Of a stretch of 64,000 bases of DNA, positions 46,895 through 55,097 are shown in pieces. The stretch is from Paracoccus laeviglucosivorans. GTDB taxonomy: Bacteria > Pseudomonadota > Alphaproteobacteria > Rhodobacterales > Rhodobacteraceae. Below the pieces are notes generated by a model. It had not been told where the DNA came from. It worked only from the letters and a program-made list of their open reading frames with translations, and searched no databases. The position numbers and the translations under genes are program-made. Positions within the stretch are counted from its first letter, which is position 1, and the number at the start of each line of letters is the position of its first letter. The DNA lies in assembly GCF_900182695.1 (NCBI RefSeq), contig NZ_FXTK01000007.1:81402-145401 (forward strand). Reading direction: 5' to 3'.

Positions 46895-47107
46895 ATGTCC
46901 TCCCAGGATCAACTCCCCCCGCCCCCGTTTCACAGCATCGGTGATCTGGTCGCGGACCTCGCAGTGCAGGTCTGCAAGGTGATCGAGGCTGCCGACGAGT
47001 TCGACGCCGAGCTTTCGCACGAGGATCGGAAGTCCGCCGAATCGCGGATGCACCAATCGAAGCGACTGCAAGAGCGCCGCAGCAAGATGGCGGGCACCGC
47101 AATATGA
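46895..47107 (+). CDS. Small hypothetical island protein
   Basis: 70 residues, one predicted helix-rich region (GDLVADLAVQVCKVIEAADEFDAELSHEDRKSAESRM) with a basic C-terminus. No family recognised. It has AGGCCGAG upstream and overlaps the DUF1376 gene by 4 bases. Confidence 0.55.
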   Translation: MSSQDQLPPPPFHSIGDLVADLAVQVCKVIEAADEFDAELSHEDRKSAESRMHQSKRLQERRSKMAGTAI

Positions 47108-47946
47108 GCGATAGCCCGTTCTTCCAGTTTTACCCGTCTGACTGGCTCGCGGGGACGCGCGGACTTACCGCCGCCGAGACTGGCATTTACATCACGCTGA
47201 TCGCCATGATGTATGAGGCCGAGGGGCCGGTTCCGAACGATCCGAAGCGTCTGGCTCGGCTCTGCGGAACGACTCCAGCCGCCTTCTTGAAGGCAGTCGA
47301 TGCCCTTGTCGAAACAGGCAAGCTGACACATGACGAGCGCGGGTTCTTCAACCGTCGCGCTGGAATCGAGATCGAAAAGCGATCAGAAAAACGCGCGGCT
47401 GCATCTGCAAGCGCAAACGCACGCTGGAATAAAACCAAGCAAAAACAGCAGCCGGAAAATACAAACGCATCAAATTCGCAATGCGAACGCAATGCTAACC
47501 AGAAGCCAGAAGTCAGAGAGGGAAAAGAAGAAGCTAAAGCTTCTTCCAAAAAGAAGGGAACTCGCCTTCCGGCGGATTGGCAGTTGCCGAAGGTTTGGGG
47601 CGACTGGGCGGTCGAGCTGGGCTTGCCCGAGGCAAACACCCGGCAGGAGGCAGACAAGTTCCGGGATTACTGGACGAGTGTCGCAGGGGCCAAAGGCCTC
47701 AAGCAGGATTGGCAGGCGACATGGCGGAATTGGGTCCGCAAGGCGATGGATGATCGGCAGCTACGCCAAGGCCTGAAATCTGGGCAAAGCGGCAAGCCTC
47801 AATGGCGCGAGGGCGATATTCGAACCCTAAGTCCAACCAAGGTCCAACGGTTCTGCGATGGGCATTGGGAGCTTTGCAGCGACTTCACCGCCGAAGAAGC
47901 CGAGGCGGATTCGCGCTTCATCGGGAGAGCACTGAGTTATGCTTGA
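47104..47946 (+). CDS. DUF1376 domain protein
   Basis: 280 residues. The N-terminal FFQFYPSDWLAGTRGLTAAETGIYITLIAMMYEAEGPVP is the DUF1376 winged-helix signature, common in phage replication modules. A lysine- and asparagine-rich, AT-richer linker (about 47440-47560) joins it to a C-terminal helical domain (LPADWQLPKVWGDWAVELGLPEANTRQEADKFRDYWTS) resembling DnaT/replisome-organiser C-termini. Likely a replication accessory factor. Confidence 0.8.
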   Translation: MSDSPFFQFYPSDWLAGTRGLTAAETGIYITLIAMMYEAEGPVPNDPKRLARLCGTTPAAFLKAVDALVETGKLTHDERGFFNRRAGIEIEKRSEKRAAASASANARWNKTKQKQQPENTNASNSQCERNANQKPEVREGKEEAKASSKKKGTRLPADWQLPKVWGDWAVELGLPEANTRQEADKFRDYWTSVAGAKGLKQDWQATWRNWVRKAMDDRQLRQGLKSGQSGKPQWREGDIRTLSPTKVQRFCDGHWELCSDFTAEEAEADSRFIGRALSYA

Positions 47947-48424
47947 CATCGACCAGTTCGAAGAACGTGCTGCCATCTGCGAGTTCGACGGCGGCATGAG
48001 CCGGTTCGCCGCAGAGACGGCGGCGGCCCGTGAACAGGGTCTTGCCCGCTGGGAGGCGCTGAAATTCGTGAAGGGTGTCGCAATGACGGCCAGCGCAATG
48101 ATCGGGGAGGCCAACAGCGCGGGTGGAGCAGAGGCAAAAGGCGCGTTTGGTGATCCTGCAACCCTCGGTGGCCAGAACGGAGAGATGGCAGCCCACGGCG
48201 CAAATGTTGCGGCTTGCGGAGATAAGGCAAAGGAGGCTGCCAATGCGCAGCGAGACAGACATTCTGCGGGAAGCGGGAATACCGGCTCCGCGCTGGCACG
48301 GCAGCAGCGCCAGGACGATCTGCCCTGCGTGCAGTCACAGCCGAAAGAAGAAAATCGACCCATGCTTGAGCATTACAAGGAAGCCGGACGGGCTGGTGTG
48401 GTGCTGTTGGCATTGCGGACATAA
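47939..48424 (+). CDS. Hypothetical island protein, partly overlapping the primase zinc frame
   Basis: Up to 161 residues. The first ~60 (MLDIDQFEERAAICEFDGGMSRF, then AAETAAAREQGLARWEALKF) look like a genuine small phage protein and the gene starts 8 bases before the DUF1376 stop. The second half is low-complexity and overlaps the zinc-domain frame that starts at 48243, so the 3' extent may be a chance extension. Confidence 0.5.
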   Translation: MLDIDQFEERAAICEFDGGMSRFAAETAAAREQGLARWEALKFVKGVAMTASAMIGEANSAGGAEAKGAFGDPATLGGQNGEMAAHGANVAACGDKAKEAANAQRDRHSAGSGNTGSALARQQRQDDLPCVQSQPKEENRPMLEHYKEAGRAGVVLLALRT

Positions 48425-48566
48425 GGGCGGGGGATTTTTTGATGACCAACGATCCAATCGAATATCTGACCAAGGTGCGCAAGCTGGACGCCGAGCTTTT
48501 GTTGGAAATGGGCATCAAGGCGGTCGATCATCCGCAACTCGGTCCCGCCGTAGCCTTGACGTATAA
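48243..48566 (+). CDS. Primase-type zinc-binding domain (separate frame)
   Basis: 107 residues from an ATG with a strong AAAGGAGG 5 bases upstream. The core is a CHC2-like zinc ribbon: ICPACSHSRKKK, then a beta-hairpin and WCCWHCGHKGGGFF. This is the normal N-terminus of phage T7 gp4-type primase-helicases, but the rest of the enzyme lies one frame over, beginning at 48442. The residues after the zinc domain (beyond about 48440) look non-coding in this frame. One base fewer in the T run at 48435-48440 would fuse the two. Confidence 0.65.
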   Translation: MRSETDILREAGIPAPRWHGSSARTICPACSHSRKKKIDPCLSITRKPDGLVWCCWHCGHKGGGFFDDQRSNRISDQGAQAGRRAFVGNGHQGGRSSATRSRRSLDV

Positions 48567-49890
48567 GCGCGACGGTAAAGCCTATGCCGCCAAGTTCCGC
48601 GCGACAGATCGGAAGGACTGGCGCAGCACCGCAGAGGTTTCGCGCGGGTTATTCAACGAGGACTGCCTGCGCGGCGGCGATTGCCCGGTGGTCATCACCG
48701 AGGGCGAAATTGACGCCTTGAGCGTGATCCAAGCGGGCTACAGCCGCGTCGTGAGCCTGCCGGACGGCTGGACCGAAGAAGGCGGCAAGCGCCAAGTCCT
48801 GATCGACGCGGAGGCCGCCCTGCGCGCCGCGCCACACGTCATCGTTGCCGGTGATGCCGACGAGGTTGGCGCCGGTCTGCCGAAGGTCGTGGCAAATATC
48901 CTTGCCGGGCATGACGTGCGGTTTGTGACATGGCCGGAAGGCTGCAAGGACGCGAATGACGTTCTGGTCAAATTCGGCGAAGGCGAGGTTGCGCGGAGGC
49001 TGACCGAGGCCAAGCGCATCGACCCGCCCGGCGGCATCATCACCGGGATTTCCGACATGCCGCCCATGCCTGCTCGCCGCGTCCTGCGCATGGGCATGTC
49101 GCCCTATGACAACCTGCTGGCGTTCGAGGTCGGAACCATGTCGGTCGGCACCGGCACGCCGGGCGCGGGCAAGTCCACGTTCACAACCTTTGCTGCCTAT
49201 CACGTCGCCCAGCATGAGCAGATCCGTATTGGCATCATGGGGTTCGAAACGCACCCCCACCGGACCCGCGATCACCTGGCTCGCCTTTATGCCGGCAAAG
49301 CGTGGGATGATCTGGGCGATCAAGAACGGTGCGAATTCACCGCCTTCGCCGATGCGCATTTTCGCATCGTGCATCGGACGTTCGACGGCGACGACAAGCA
49401 CAACCTCGGCTGGTTGCGGTCTATGATTTACACGCTGGCCGTCCGCGACGAGTGCAAGCTGATCGTGGTGGACCCGTGGAACGAGCTGGAACACCTGCCT
49501 GAGCCGGGTGAGAGCATGACCAGCTACATCAACTTCGCCTTGCAGCAAATCCGGCAATGGGCGCAGCAGTTCGACACGCATATCTGCGTCATCGCGCACC
49601 CGAGAAAAATGGGCACGGACGGCAAGCCACGCAGCCCGACCGGGTACGACATTGCCGACAGCGCGGCCTTTTTCAACAAACCTGCGCTGGGCTTCTCCGT
49701 CCACAAGGAAGAGGACGAAGATGCCGGCGAAAGCTGGGTCCGGGTCACGACATGGAAAGTGCGCGAGACGCAGCTTTACGGCTTCGAGCCGGGAAACGTC
49801 CGACTGAACTTTCACCGACACGACATGAGCTACACACGCTTCGAGGGGCAGCGGCAGTACATCCGGTCTAAATCCGCAGCAGGAGCATAA
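48442..49890 (+). CDS. Toprim/RecA-fold primase-helicase
   Basis: 482 residues. A toprim domain has VVITEGEIDALSV (Glu) and IVAGDADEVG (the DxD pair) at about residues 95-140. A DnaB/RecA-like helicase domain has Walker A VGTGTPGAGKSTFTTF (about 237) and Walker B LIVVDPWNEL (about 345), then CVIAHPRKM. It unwinds DNA and probably primes replication of the element. The Shine-Dalgarno before this ATG is poor, which favours frameshift fusion with the upstream zinc domain. Confidence 0.88.
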   Translation: MTNDPIEYLTKVRKLDAELLLEMGIKAVDHPQLGPAVALTYKRDGKAYAAKFRATDRKDWRSTAEVSRGLFNEDCLRGGDCPVVITEGEIDALSVIQAGYSRVVSLPDGWTEEGGKRQVLIDAEAALRAAPHVIVAGDADEVGAGLPKVVANILAGHDVRFVTWPEGCKDANDVLVKFGEGEVARRLTEAKRIDPPGGIITGISDMPPMPARRVLRMGMSPYDNLLAFEVGTMSVGTGTPGAGKSTFTTFAAYHVAQHEQIRIGIMGFETHPHRTRDHLARLYAGKAWDDLGDQERCEFTAFADAHFRIVHRTFDGDDKHNLGWLRSMIYTLAVRDECKLIVVDPWNELEHLPEPGESMTSYINFALQQIRQWAQQFDTHICVIAHPRKMGTDGKPRSPTGYDIADSAAFFNKPALGFSVHKEEDEDAGESWVRVTTWKVRETQLYGFEPGNVRLNFHRHDMSYTRFEGQRQYIRSKSAAGA

Positions 49891-49892
49891 TC

Positions 49893-50249
49893 GTGAGCAG
49901 CATCACCCGCATCTGCATCAGCCCCAACAGCATCGTCGCAAGGGTCTCTGTCCAGGCTTCGGAATACAGCGAGCAGAACGGCGGGGCAGAGCCCGGCATC
50001 GGAACGCTACACGCTGTCGAAACGCTGTTCACCGATGGCATCGCCGCCCGGCTGGAATGGCCAGAACATCTGGCTAATCGCGACATGGCCCCGACCGGGA
50101 GCAGGAAAGAATGCTGGTCGCATCCCCCCAAGCTGACTTCGCGGCATTCGTCCAATCTGGACAACACACGCGCCAGTGCCCGGCCAGGAGCCGCTTCGCC
50201 GTTCTTGACCTGCTGGCGGCCGCGCCCGGCCTGTCGGATCGGGAGATAG
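49893..50249 (+). CDS. Small hypothetical protein (uncertain)
   Basis: 118 residues from a GTG 2 bases after the helicase stop. The first ~70 residues look protein-like (ICISPNSIVARVSVQASEYS, LHAVETLFTDGIAARLEW); the remainder overlaps the 50111 gene and is arginine/serine-rich in a way typical of shadow frames. Possibly a shorter gene with a frameshift near 50100. No function assigned. Confidence 0.35.
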   Translation: MSSITRICISPNSIVARVSVQASEYSEQNGGAEPGIGTLHAVETLFTDGIAARLEWPEHLANRDMAPTGSRKECWSHPPKLTSRHSSNLDNTRASARPGAASPFLTCWRPRPACRIGR

Positions 50250-50320
50250 CCCGCCGCGTGGAATGCAGCCCGCAAACCGTGGGCTACATCCGCAGGGGGA
50301 CCGCCGCATGTTGTTTGTGA
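50111..50320 (+). CDS. Small helix-turn-helix protein
   Basis: 69 residues; AGCAGGAAAG precedes the ATG. The C-terminal half, FAVLDLLAAAPGLSDREIARRVECSPQTVGYIRR, is a clear helix-turn-helix. Probably a regulator of the element. It overlaps the next gene by 13 bases. Confidence 0.6.
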   Translation: MLVASPQADFAAFVQSGQHTRQCPARSRFAVLDLLAAAPGLSDREIARRVECSPQTVGYIRRGTAACCL

Positions 50321-50496
50321 CCATCAGGCACGGCACGGTGCTGCATCTGTGGCAGGACGGGTGCGAGGTGGCTGCAATGGCGCTTACGCCTAACGCGGCG
50401 CTCTTGCTTCCATCCGACCTGTCCCGTGCGATGGCCGAAGCTGTGGGCGATGCAACGCGCAGTGTGGCGATTTCGGGATGCGGAACATGGGTATGA
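50308..50496 (+). CDS. Small hypothetical island protein
   Basis: 62 residues, predicted beta-strands then a helix (LHLWQDGCEVAAMALTPNAALLLPSDLSRAMAEAV). No family recognised. Its stop overlaps the ATG at 50493 (ATGA), supporting a real coupled gene. Confidence 0.45.
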   Translation: MLFVTIRHGTVLHLWQDGCEVAAMALTPNAALLLPSDLSRAMAEAVGDATRSVAISGCGTWV

Positions 50497-50999
50497 CCGG
50501 CAACGAACTCGCCACTCTGCGCCGCCGCGCCGGTCTGTCGCAAGCCGTTCTTGCCAAGCGCGCAGGTGTTTCGCGGCAGACGATCAGCTATTGGGAAAAC
50601 AAACCTGCGCTGGACGGGCGCGTGACGACACTGGCCGGGATCGCCCGCGCCTTCGACCCGCCGGATCGCCAGCGTATTCTGAACAGCCGCCCAGGCTTGG
50701 GCTTTGTCCGCCTGCAGGTGGTTGGCTCAATCAGCTTGGCGAATCTGCGGGTGTTTCACGCCGCCACCGCCCTGCGCAGTGCGGTGCACGCACAGATGCA
50801 TCGCCAAGACTGCGGCGCCCTGACCCGTCGCGGCATGTCTTGCAAACTGAAAAGCGAGCCGGGCAAGGCGCGGTGCCGATTGCATGGCGGGCTGTCGACC
50901 GGCCCAAAGACCGAAGAGGGCAAGGCCCGCATTGCCGAGGCACAACGCAGACGCTGGGCCAAATACCGTCAGCAGCTCGGAAAACCTGATAAAACCTGA
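50493..50999 (+). CDS. HTH (XRE-like) protein fused to an HGGxSTGP domain
   Basis: 168 residues. The N-terminal Cro/CI-type helix-turn-helix (ATLRRRAGLSQAVLAKRAGVSRQTISYWE) is followed by a C-terminal Cys/His/Gly motif (CRLHGGLSTGPKTEEGKARIAEAQ) seen widely as a stand-alone phage protein of unknown role. The fusion suggests DNA-targeted delivery of that domain. The start at 50493 overlaps the preceding stop. Confidence 0.65.
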   Translation: MTGNELATLRRRAGLSQAVLAKRAGVSRQTISYWENKPALDGRVTTLAGIARAFDPPDRQRILNSRPGLGFVRLQVVGSISLANLRVFHAATALRSAVHAQMHRQDCGALTRRGMSCKLKSEPGKARCRLHGGLSTGPKTEEGKARIAEAQRRRWAKYRQQLGKPDKT

Positions 51000-51184
51000 C
51001 ATCAGCTCGCCATGACCGGGCGTTCTTGGGGTCTTACACCGCCCCATGCCTTCATTCAGCCGATCCGGACACGACACATTCGGTCACCCTCTGATCGAAA
51101 ATGAAAAAAACCTTTCCCAACCGTCCTGACAATCCCGCCAACACCAGTCTATCAATGGTTGAGCCATTCGTCCGGAGAAGACCC

Positions 51185-52702
51185 TTGACCATCGAAAAGA
51201 CCCTGTTCGCCGCCGCCGATAAGATGCGCGGCGCCATGGATGCGGGCGAATACAAGCATATCGCGCTTGGCCTTCTGTTCCTGCGCTATGTGTCCGAGGC
51301 CTTCGACCGCCGCCAGACCCTGATCGTCGCAGACGGCGGCGATGCCGAAGATCGCGACGAGTATCTGGCCGAAAACACCTTTTTTGTCCCGCCCTCGGCC
51401 CGATGGACCAGCCTTGCCGCCCAGTCCAAGGATGCCCGCATCGGCGTGATGATCGACGACGCCATGCGCCAGATCGAGGCCGAGAACCCCAGCCTGAAAG
51501 GCGCGCTGCCCAAGGTCTTCGGCCGCGAATCCATCGACCGCGCCATGCTGATCGGGCTGATCGACCTGTTCTCGAACCTCAAGCTGGACGGCAGCAAGAA
51601 TGACTTCGACCTGATCGGTCGCATCTATGAATATTGCATCGGCGAATTCGCCAGCAGCGAGGGCAAGCGCGGCGGCGAGTTCTATACCCCGAAATCCGTC
51701 GTCGACACGCTGATCGAGATGATCGAGCCGACCCGTGGCCGCGTCTATGACCCCTGCTGCGGCACGGGCGGGTTCTTTGTCCAATCGGAAAAGTTCATCG
51801 ACGCACATCAGGGCAAAACCGACGACATCGCCATCTATGGTCAGGAACGCAACCACACCACCTTTGGTCTTGCGCGTATGAATCTGGCGATCCGCTCGAT
51901 CTTTGCCGATATCCGCTGGAACTCCGAAGGCACGCTGCTGCGCGATGAATTCCCGGATGAACGATTCGACTATATCCTTGCCAATCCGCCGTTCAACATC
52001 TCGGACTGGTCGGGCAACCTGCTGCGCGAGGATGCGCGCTGGCGCTTCGGCGCGCCGCCGGTGGGGAATGCGAACTTTGCATGGATCCAGCATATCCACG
52101 CGCATCTGTCGGCGACGGGCATCGGCGGCGTGGTGATGGCCAATGGCTCGATGTCGTCGATGTCGGGTGGCGAGGGTGAGATCAGGCAGGCACTGGTGCA
52201 AGGCGACGCTGTGGATTGCATGGTCGCCCTGCCGGGGCAGCTGTTCTATGGCACTCAGATCCCGGCCTGCCTTTGGATTCTGGCGCGCGACAAATCGAAC
52301 GGCATCGCGATGAATGAAACCCTGCGAGACCGCCGCGGTCAGGTGCTGTTCATGGACGCCCGCAAGATGGGTGCGCTGGTCCCCGGTTCACGCAAGCAGA
52401 AAGAGCTGTCCGAGACCGAGATCCGCCAGATCGCCGCCACCTATCACACCTGGCGGGGTGAGGAGCGCGAGGGTGCCTATGCCGATGTGCCGGGCTTCTG
52501 CAAGTCCGCCACGCTGGAGGAAATTGAGGCGCATAACTTCGTTCTGACCCCGGGCCGTTATGTCGGCGCGGGCGCGGCCGAGGAGGATGACGAGCCTTTC
52601 GAGGAGAAGTTCGACCGCCTGATGGGGGTGCTGCGCGATCAGTTCGCCGAGGGGCGACGGCTGGAGGCCGAGATTGAGGCACGGCTGGGGGCACTTAGCT
52701 GA
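51185..52702 (+). CDS. hsdM: Type I restriction-modification system methyltransferase subunit
   Basis: 505 residues from a TTG preceded by GGAGAAG. N-terminal helical domain (KTLFAAADKMRGAMDAGEYKHIALGLLFLRYVSEAF), AdoMet motif VYDPCCGTGGFF and catalytic NPPFNISDWSG. It forms the M2S methylase with HsdS. A longer frame to 51101 exists but lacks family similarity. The stop overlaps the hsdS ATG. Confidence 0.95.
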   Translation: MTIEKTLFAAADKMRGAMDAGEYKHIALGLLFLRYVSEAFDRRQTLIVADGGDAEDRDEYLAENTFFVPPSARWTSLAAQSKDARIGVMIDDAMRQIEAENPSLKGALPKVFGRESIDRAMLIGLIDLFSNLKLDGSKNDFDLIGRIYEYCIGEFASSEGKRGGEFYTPKSVVDTLIEMIEPTRGRVYDPCCGTGGFFVQSEKFIDAHQGKTDDIAIYGQERNHTTFGLARMNLAIRSIFADIRWNSEGTLLRDEFPDERFDYILANPPFNISDWSGNLLREDARWRFGAPPVGNANFAWIQHIHAHLSATGIGGVVMANGSMSSMSGGEGEIRQALVQGDAVDCMVALPGQLFYGTQIPACLWILARDKSNGIAMNETLRDRRGQVLFMDARKMGALVPGSRKQKELSETEIRQIAATYHTWRGEEREGAYADVPGFCKSATLEEIEAHNFVLTPGRYVGAGAAEEDDEPFEEKFDRLMGVLRDQFAEGRRLEAEIEARLGALS

Positions 52703-53958
52703 TGCGCGACGTTTACCTCGAGGAAGTCGCGCAGCTCACGGTCGGCCATGTGGGCTCGATGGTAGATGAATATGTTGATGTCGGCATTCCATTCCTCCGG
52801 TCTCTGAATATCCAACCCCACAGGATCGACTTCCAAGAAACAAAATTCATCACACGTACTTTCCATGAGAAGCTGCGCAAATCGGCGCTTCGGCCGAATG
52901 ACGTCGTCATCGTGCGGACCGGCAAGCCCGGGACATGCGCTGTCATTCCTGAAGACTTGGTTGAAGCCAATTGTTCCGACCTCGTCATCGTTCGTTGCGG
53001 CCCGCACATACGCCCTCGATTTCTTGCATACTGGGTGAATGCGGTCGCGAGCGAACACGTAGCTTCGCACATCGTGGGGGCCGTGCAGCAACACTTCAAC
53101 GTCGGCTCGGCGAAGCGCATGCCCATCCGTCTGCCTAGTTTGCGTGACCAAGACAACGTGCTCGCCATCCTCGGCACCCTCGACGACAAGATCGAGCTGA
53201 ACCGCAAGACGGCGGCGACGCTGGAGGCGATGGCGCGGGCGCTCTATCGGTCGTGGTTTGTGGATTTCGACCCTGTGCGCGCCCGCGCCGAGGGCCGCGC
53301 CCCCGCCCACATGGACGCCGCCACCGCCGCCCGCTTCCCCGACAGCTTCGGCGAGGATGGGCTGCCGGTGGGGTGGAGGATGGGGGCCGTCCTAGACGTA
53401 TTTGACGTCATCATGGGGCAATCGCCGCCCGGTGAGACATACAATGAAAACGCACTAGGGCTTCCGTTCTATCAAGGTCGTGCTGAGTTCGGATACAGAT
53501 TTCCCACTGTTAAGAAGTATTGCTCTGCCCCGACGCGCATTGCTCGCATGGATAGCACTCTACTAAGTGTTCGAGCTCCGGTTGGTGACCTAAATAGGGC
53601 TTGGGAAGAGTGCTGTATTGGTCGCGGTGTAGCGGCACTTTGGGAACGCTCCGCGCGTAACGCTTATGGCTACGAAGCTATGCAGTCTTTATCAACTGCA
53701 CTTGCTTCTTTCGATACGGAAGGGACCGTCTTCGGCTCGATCAACAAGAAGCAACTCGCGAACCTTCCATTGATCGTACCTGATGATGCCGTCGTTGATG
53801 GTTTCGAGAGATTGGTGGCGCCTATGGATCAACAGATCAGGTCGTTGGTTGCTCAAAACCGCACCCTAGCCACCCTTCGCGACACCCTTCTCCCCCGCCT
53901 CATGTCCGGCGAACTCCGCGTCGGCGCGGCGCGCGAGATGGTCGAGGAAGTCGCCTGA
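52702..53958 (+). CDS. hsdS: Type I restriction-modification specificity subunit
   Basis: 418 residues. Two target-recognition domains (about residues 1-150 and 225-380) are each followed by a conserved helical spacer: ILGTLDDKIELNRKTAATLEAMARALYRSWFVDFDPV and LVAQNRTLATLRDTLLPRLMSGEL. The recognition domains use noticeably AT-richer codons than the spacers, a typical mosaic from domain shuffling. The target sequence cannot be predicted. Confidence 0.94.
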   Translation: MRDVYLEEVAQLTVGHVGSMVDEYVDVGIPFLRSLNIQPHRIDFQETKFITRTFHEKLRKSALRPNDVVIVRTGKPGTCAVIPEDLVEANCSDLVIVRCGPHIRPRFLAYWVNAVASEHVASHIVGAVQQHFNVGSAKRMPIRLPSLRDQDNVLAILGTLDDKIELNRKTAATLEAMARALYRSWFVDFDPVRARAEGRAPAHMDAATAARFPDSFGEDGLPVGWRMGAVLDVFDVIMGQSPPGETYNENALGLPFYQGRAEFGYRFPTVKKYCSAPTRIARMDSTLLSVRAPVGDLNRAWEECCIGRGVAALWERSARNAYGYEAMQSLSTALASFDTEGTVFGSINKKQLANLPLIVPDDAVVDGFERLVAPMDQQIRSLVAQNRTLATLRDTLLPRLMSGELRVGAAREMVEEVA

Positions 53959-55097
53959 TGTTCCGCGTGGACCGCACCGCCAACCGCATCTCTCGCCTGA
54001 CGCAGAAACGCTTTGGCGATCTGGCGCTGCGGGAACGGGACCATCTGCAGGAATGGCTAGTCCATCAACCCGACGCATTGGGCGAGGATCTGCTGATCCT
54101 GCAAAAGGAATTCGACGGCTTCGATGAAACGCGCGAGCGGTTGGACCTGCTGGCGCTGGATAAATCCGGCAATCTGGTGGTGATCGAGAACAAGCTGGAC
54201 GATTCGGGCCGCGATGTGACGTGGCAGGCGCTGAAATACGCGGCCTATGTCTCGGGCCTGACGCGCACGCAGATCGTGGATATTCATCAGCAATATCTGG
54301 ACCGCCATTGCGGCGGCAAGAACGCCACGCAGTCGATCAGCGCCTTCCTTGAGGTCGAAGACCTGTCCGAGGTGGCGCTGAACCCCGGCAACGGCCAGCG
54401 CATCCTGTTCGTCGCCGCCAATTTCAGGCGCGAGGTGACGGCAACGGCGCTGTGGTTGATCAGCCGCGGCATCGCGGTGCAATGTTTCCGCGTCACGCCC
54501 TTTGCCATGGGCGACGAGCTGTTGCTGGACCTGCAACAGATCATCCCACCGCCCGAGGCTGCCGATTACATGATCGGTGTTTCGTCGAAAGAGGTCGAGG
54601 AAACCGCGATCCAAGGCACCCAGAAACGCCGCCACGATCTGCGGCAGCAGTTCTGGACCAAGGCGCTGGAACGTCTGCGCGCCGACGGCGTCAAACTGTT
54701 CGCCAATATCAGCCCGACCAAGGACCATTGGCTGAACGCCGGGTCCGGTGTATCCGCCTGTCGGTTCCAGATGATCTTTGGCCAAAGCGAAGCGCGGGTC
54801 GAGCTGTCATTGGCAAGGTCCGAAGGCGCCGAGAACAAATGGCTGTTCGATCAGCTGTTCACCCGCCGCGCCGAGTTGGAGGCCGCATTCGGTCATGCCA
54901 TGGAATGGCGGCGCATGGATGACAAGAAGCAAAGCCGCATTGTCTATGCTAAGGATTTCGACGGCTATGACAAGGACAGCTGGCCAGACATGCTGGACTG
55001 GCTGTCGGAACATATTCGCAAGCTTGAGATCGCCTTCAGCGAGCCGCTGAACAAAATCGGGCGCGCCATCAATTTACAGGACGAAAGCGAAGACTAA
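53958..55097 (+). CDS. DUF4268/PD-(D/E)XK nuclease-like protein in the RM operon
   Basis: 379 residues. The N-terminal part has ERLDLLALDKSGNLVVIENKLDDSGRDVTWQALKYAAY, the Asp...Glu-x-Lys core of a PD-(D/E)XK nuclease (NucS-like). The C-terminal ~150 residues (FWTKALERLRADGVKLFANISPTKDHWLNAG to ELEAAFGHAMEW) match the DUF4268 pattern. It is coupled by one-base overlaps to hsdS before and hsdR after. Such genes occur within type I operons, but the role in restriction is not established. Confidence 0.8.
   Translation: MFRVDRTANRISRLTQKRFGDLALRERDHLQEWLVHQPDALGEDLLILQKEFDGFDETRERLDLLALDKSGNLVVIENKLDDSGRDVTWQALKYAAYVSGLTRTQIVDIHQQYLDRHCGGKNATQSISAFLEVEDLSEVALNPGNGQRILFVAANFRREVTATALWLISRGIAVQCFRVTPFAMGDELLLDLQQIIPPPEAADYMIGVSSKEVEETAIQGTQKRRHDLRQQFWTKALERLRADGVKLFANISPTKDHWLNAGSGVSACRFQMIFGQSEARVELSLARSEGAENKWLFDQLFTRRAELEAAFGHAMEWRRMDDKKQSRIVYAKDFDGYDKDSWPDMLDWLSEHIRKLEIAFSEPLNKIGRAINLQDESED

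Larger units (their letters stand above)
44400..50999 (+). mobile_element. Integrative element: integrase and phage-like replication module
   Basis: A plus-strand cluster of tyrosine integrase, AlpA-like regulator, DUF1376 protein, toprim/RecA-fold primase-helicase and small overlapping HTH genes, abutting core genes on the left. No capsid, tail or packaging genes are visible, so it resembles a satellite or integrative element rather than a full prophage. The left boundary is approximate; the island probably continues through the restriction and RNA-repair loci, since no right attachment repeat was found before the window ends. Confidence 0.65.
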
